Source: Candidatus Peregrinibacteria bacterium GW2011_GWF2_39_17
GTDB lineage: Bacteria; Patescibacteriota; Gracilibacteria; UBA1369; UBA12473
DNA length: 64,000 nucleotides
Direction: 5' to 3'
Assembly: GCA_000993615.1 (NCBI GenBank)
Contig: LBWM01000002.1
Coordinates: forward strand, 1-64,000
Shown here piece by piece: positions 61,278 to 64,000 of this stretch (position 1 is its first letter; every line of letters starts with the position of its first letter). The position numbers and the translations under genes were made by a program. The notes below the pieces were generated by a model. The model was not told the DNA's origin. It saw only the letters and a program-made list of their open reading frames with translations, and did not search any database.

Positions 61278-64000
61278 CTATAAACCAATTTTCCTTAACC
61301 ATTTCCCGGTATAAGATTGCTCATTTTTGGCAAGTTGTTCAGGAGTTCCAATAGCCACTACCATACCACCAGCCTCCCCTCCTCCCATTCCCATATCAAT
61401 CACATAATCCACAAATTTAATCACATCTAAATTATGCTCAATCACCAAAACCGTATTACCCTTGTTTACCAATTCTTGTAACACGCTCAATAATTTTTTA
61501 ACATCATCAAAATGCAAACCCGTAGTTGGCTCATCAAGAACATAAAGAGTTCTACCAGTAGCTCGCTTAGAAAGTTCTGTTGAAAGTTTAATTCGTTGCG
61601 CTTCACCTCCAGATAAAGTCGTCGCTGATTGCCCTAAATGAATATATCCCAACCCCACTGCCGCCAAAGTCTGCAATTTTACTTTAATAACCGGAATATT
61701 TGTAAAAAAATCTAAAGCTTCATCCACAGTCATACCTAAAACATCGGCGATCGTCTTACCGCGATAAGTAATTTCCAATGCCTCCCGATTGTAACGAAGT
61801 CCTTTACATTCCTCGCAAGCCACATAAATATCAGGCAAAAAATGCATTTCTATTTTCTTCATTCCATCTCCCTGACAAGCTTCACATCGTCCACCCTTCA
61901 CATTAAAGCTAAAACGCCCAGAAGTATATCCTCGCACTTTAGATTCAGGCAATCCAGCAAATAAATCCCTAATATCAGTAAAAACCTTAGTATAAGTTGC
62001 CGGGTTAGAACGAGGAGTTCGGCCAATCGGCGCCTGATCAATATTAATTAGTTTATCAAGATATTCGATGCCTAAAATAGCCTTATGCTTTCCGGCCACC
62101 ACCTTAGTTCGATTCAACTTAGCGCTAACTGTCTTTACCAAGATATCATTAATTAGAGTTGATTTTCCTGAACCGGAAACTCCAGTAATTCCCACAAAAC
62201 ATTCTAATGGAATATCCACTGAAATTTTCTTCAAATTATGCTCTTCGGCCTCAATAATCTTTAAAAAAGTTCCGTTTCCCTGCTTCCGCTTTTTCGGGAT
62301 AGTAATTTCCTTCTTACCAGAAAGATACTGCCCAGTTAATGATTTTGGATCATTCATAATTTCCTCAGGTGTCCCGGAAGCAATAATTGTTCCCCCATAT
62401 TTCCCGGCGCCTGGACCTACATCAATAATGTAATCAGAAGCTAACATTACATCCACATCATGCTCAACCACGATGACGGTATTTCCAATATCTCTAAGGG
62501 CTAAAAGCGCCTTAATCAATTTTTCATTATCATTTTGATGAAGTCCAATTGTCGGTTCGTCCAAAACATACAGTACTCCTAATAATCGAGACCCAATTTG
62601 GGTAGCCAACCGGATGCGTTGAGCTTCTCCACCAGAAAGAGTATTTGCCGCTCGCTCAAGGGTAAGATAAGAAATACCAACATTATTCAAAAACATTAAC
62701 CGCTGTCTGATTTCACGAAGAATAGGTTCCGCAATTTGCTTTTCTGTTTCAGTTAATTGCAAATTATTAAAAAATTCATAAGCCTTCTCAATAGATAAAG
62801 CACTTACCGCAGCAATCGATCTTCCTTCGATCGTAATACCTAAAATTTCTTTTTTTAGACGCTTTCCCAAGCATACCGGGCAATCTAAAATGCGCATATA
62901 TTGCTCGATCTTTGTGCGAACATAATCAGAATCCGTTTCAAGATAACGCCGTTCCAAATTAGGGATTACTCCTTCATATTTCGTAGTATAGCCGCGGTCC
63001 CAATGCACTTCATATTCTCGATCGCCAGTACCATATAAAACAAGTCGTACAGCCGCTTCTGCTAATTCTTCCACTGGCACATCCATAGAAAAACCATGAA
63101 TCTTACTAACTGTTTTTAAAATACGATTATACCAATCCAAATGAGAAGTAGTGCTAGCCCAAGGCATAATTGCCCCCTCACTTAAAGTTAATTTTCTATT
63201 GGGAATTACTAAATCAGCATCAATTTCTAGCCTGGTCCCTAAGCCGTGACAAGCCTCACAAGCTCCATGCGGGCTATTAAACGAAAAACTCCTTGGTTCA
63301 ATTTCTGGCAAGCTAATCCCACATTCCTCACACGCAAAATTTTCCGAAAACACAACCTGTTCCCCTGTCTCATGATCCATAATCATCATTATTCCCTCTC
63401 CAAACTTTAAAGCCATCTCCACAGAATCAGCCAAACGACTACGACTTGAATTAGGGATCATCAGCTTTTCACCTGATTTTAAAGTCTCAAATTTTATTTC
63501 CAAATCTTTAATTACTAAACGGTCAACTACGATTTCGATAGAATGCCTTTTATTCTCATCCAATGCCGGAACCTCTAAAATACTCATTACCTCTCCATCT
63601 ACCCGCACTCTTACAAACCCTTCTTTTTGAATACGCTCAAATATTTTTTCGTGCTTTCCCTTACGGTCACGAACCATTGGAGCCAAAAGTAAAATTCTTT
63701 TCCCCTCAAGCATAGAAGCAACGTGATTTACAATATTACTTGCCGATTGTCTTTTAATCAATTTTCCACATTTTGAACAATGTGGCTTACCAACTCTGGC
63801 AAAAAGCAACCGCAAATAATCATAAATTTCCGTCACAGTACCAACCGTGGAACGCGGGTTACGACTAGTTGTTTTTTGATCAATCGAAATAGCAGGCGAA
63901 AGACCCTCTATCGATTCCACGTCTGGCTTTTCCATCAACTGCAAAAACTGCCTGGCATAAGTCGATAAACTTTCCACATAACGACGCTGCCCCTCCGCAT
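61278..64000 (-). CDS. uvrA: Excinuclease ABC subunit A (5' end outside window)
   Basis: At least 907 residues are encoded here; the first part, including the N-terminal Walker A, lies beyond position 64000. The visible start YAEGQRRYVESLSTYARQFL is internal UvrA sequence. It has zinc site CSKCGK, the ABC signature LSGGEAQRIRLATQIG with Walker B LYVLDEPTIGLH, a second P-loop GVSGSGKSTLI, the UvrB/zinc module CEACQGDG...CEECKG, and a second signature LSGGEAQRIKLSTELS with LYVLDEPTTGLH. It recognises bulky DNA damage and loads UvrB. The C terminus is complete. There is no other uvr gene in the window. Confidence 0.96.
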   Translation of the reverse strand, partial: AEGQRRYVESLSTYARQFLQLMEKPDVESIEGLSPAISIDQKTTSRNPRSTVGTVTEIYDYLRLLFARVGKPHCSKCGKLIKRQSASNIVNHVASMLEGKRILLLAPMVRDRKGKHEKIFERIQKEGFVRVRVDGEVMSILEVPALDENKRHSIEIVVDRLVIKDLEIKFETLKSGEKLMIPNSSRSRLADSVEMALKFGEGIMMIMDHETGEQVVFSENFACEECGISLPEIEPRSFSFNSPHGACEACHGLGTRLEIDADLVIPNRKLTLSEGAIMPWASTTSHLDWYNRILKTVSKIHGFSMDVPVEELAEAAVRLVLYGTGDREYEVHWDRGYTTKYEGVIPNLERRYLETDSDYVRTKIEQYMRILDCPVCLGKRLKKEILGITIEGRSIAAVSALSIEKAYEFFNNLQLTETEKQIAEPILREIRQRLMFLNNVGISYLTLERAANTLSGGEAQRIRLATQIGSRLLGVLYVLDEPTIGLHQNDNEKLIKALLALRDIGNTVIVVEHDVDVMLASDYIIDVGPGAGKYGGTIIASGTPEEIMNDPKSLTGQYLSGKKEITIPKKRKQGNGTFLKIIEAEEHNLKKISVDIPLECFVGITGVSGSGKSTLINDILVKTVSAKLNRTKVVAGKHKAILGIEYLDKLINIDQAPIGRTPRSNPATYTKVFTDIRDLFAGLPESKVRGYTSGRFSFNVKGGRCEACQGDGMKKIEMHFLPDIYVACEECKGLRYNREALEITYRGKTIADVLGMTVDEALDFFTNIPVIKVKLQTLAAVGLGYIHLGQSATTLSGGEAQRIKLSTELSKRATGRTLYVLDEPTTGLHFDDVKKLLSVLQELVNKGNTVLVIEHNLDVIKFVDYVIDMGMGGGEAGGMVVAIGTPEQLAKNEQSYTGKWLRKIGL

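Noticed and set aside
1..64000. Alternative genetic code (TGA as Gly or Trp)
   Set aside because: Several conserved genes end properly at TGA (arr, mazG, the P-loop kinase, the CDF gene), and large genes have no in-frame TGA.
1..64000. CRISPR arrays and tRNA genes
   Set aside because: No evenly spaced direct repeats of 24-37 nt and no cloverleaf with a GTTC-type T arm were found by eye in the intergenic gaps.

Overview
The window looks like one stretch of an AT-rich bacterial chromosome. It most likely comes from a Candidate Phyla Radiation (Patescibacteria) genome, perhaps a Peregrinibacteria-like one. This is inferred from the gene set: a compact type IV pilus locus with no outer-membrane secretin, giant calcium-repeat/SLH surface proteins, paralogous Cys-rich zinc-ribbon proteins, and starts that mostly lack a Shine-Dalgarno sequence. 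There is no rRNA in the window to settle it. TGA is used as an ordinary stop, so the Gracilibacteria-type recoding is not in use.

Region 1 (about 1-9,000) is an integron gene-cassette array without a visible integrase. Short unrelated genes alternate with imperfect palindromes of about 110-130 bp that have attC architecture: an R'' box ending AAC, long paired arms, an inner stem with a TCCGCT-like loop, and an R' box starting GTT. Three sites (A, B, C) are intact. For two cassettes the 5' end (after G/TT) is the exact complement of the cassette's own R'', as expected for cassettes that moved as circles. Other sites (0, E, G, H) are damaged. Several genes run against the array direction, and a conserved leader of about 80-120 bp points inward from both cassette ends. 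Cargo includes a nucleotidyltransferase-fold protein, an NlpC/P60-like protein, an alpha/beta hydrolase, two P-loop kinases, an SIS-domain sugar isomerase, a 696-aa orphan and a 49-aa membrane protein. Just beyond the last damaged attC lie a DUF2000 gene and an Arr-type rifamycin ADP-ribosyltransferase gene, a family common in mobile integrons.

Region 2 (about 10,000-24,750) is ordinary chromosome: a PQ-loop-like membrane protein, a B3/B4-domain protein, a YkvA-like protein, a GNAT, a methyltransferase, a cation diffusion facilitator, a Ca/Na exchanger, an amidinotransferase-fold hydrolase, a guanine-deaminase-like amidohydrolase, a type II pantothenate kinase, a ferritin-like protein, and a minus-strand PflX-like radical SAM - miaA - mazG operon. 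Two paralogous Cys-rich zinc-ribbon proteins flank the middle of this block.

Region 3 (24,750-26,130) is rplJ-rplL behind a recognisable L10 leader attenuator and closed by a strong terminator. Region 4 (26,160-32,350) is a type IV pilus locus: PilN-like, PilO-like, PilB and PilC, then two prepilins. Region 5 (32,300-52,870) is dominated by a 5,403-aa secreted surface protein with SLH, thrombospondin-3-like, Big/invasin-like, FG-GAP, PKD and proline-rich segments. It is followed in a tight operon by four further secreted proteins of unknown function. Region 6 (52,870-61,230) holds an unknown minus-strand gene, a decayed secreted-protein gene, a tiny excisionase-like HTH gene with a small Cys-rich partner, and a 1,922-aa SpvB/YD-repeat (Rhs-like) secreted protein. 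That protein ends in calcium-binding repeats instead of the usual Rhs core and toxin. The window ends inside uvrA on the minus strand.
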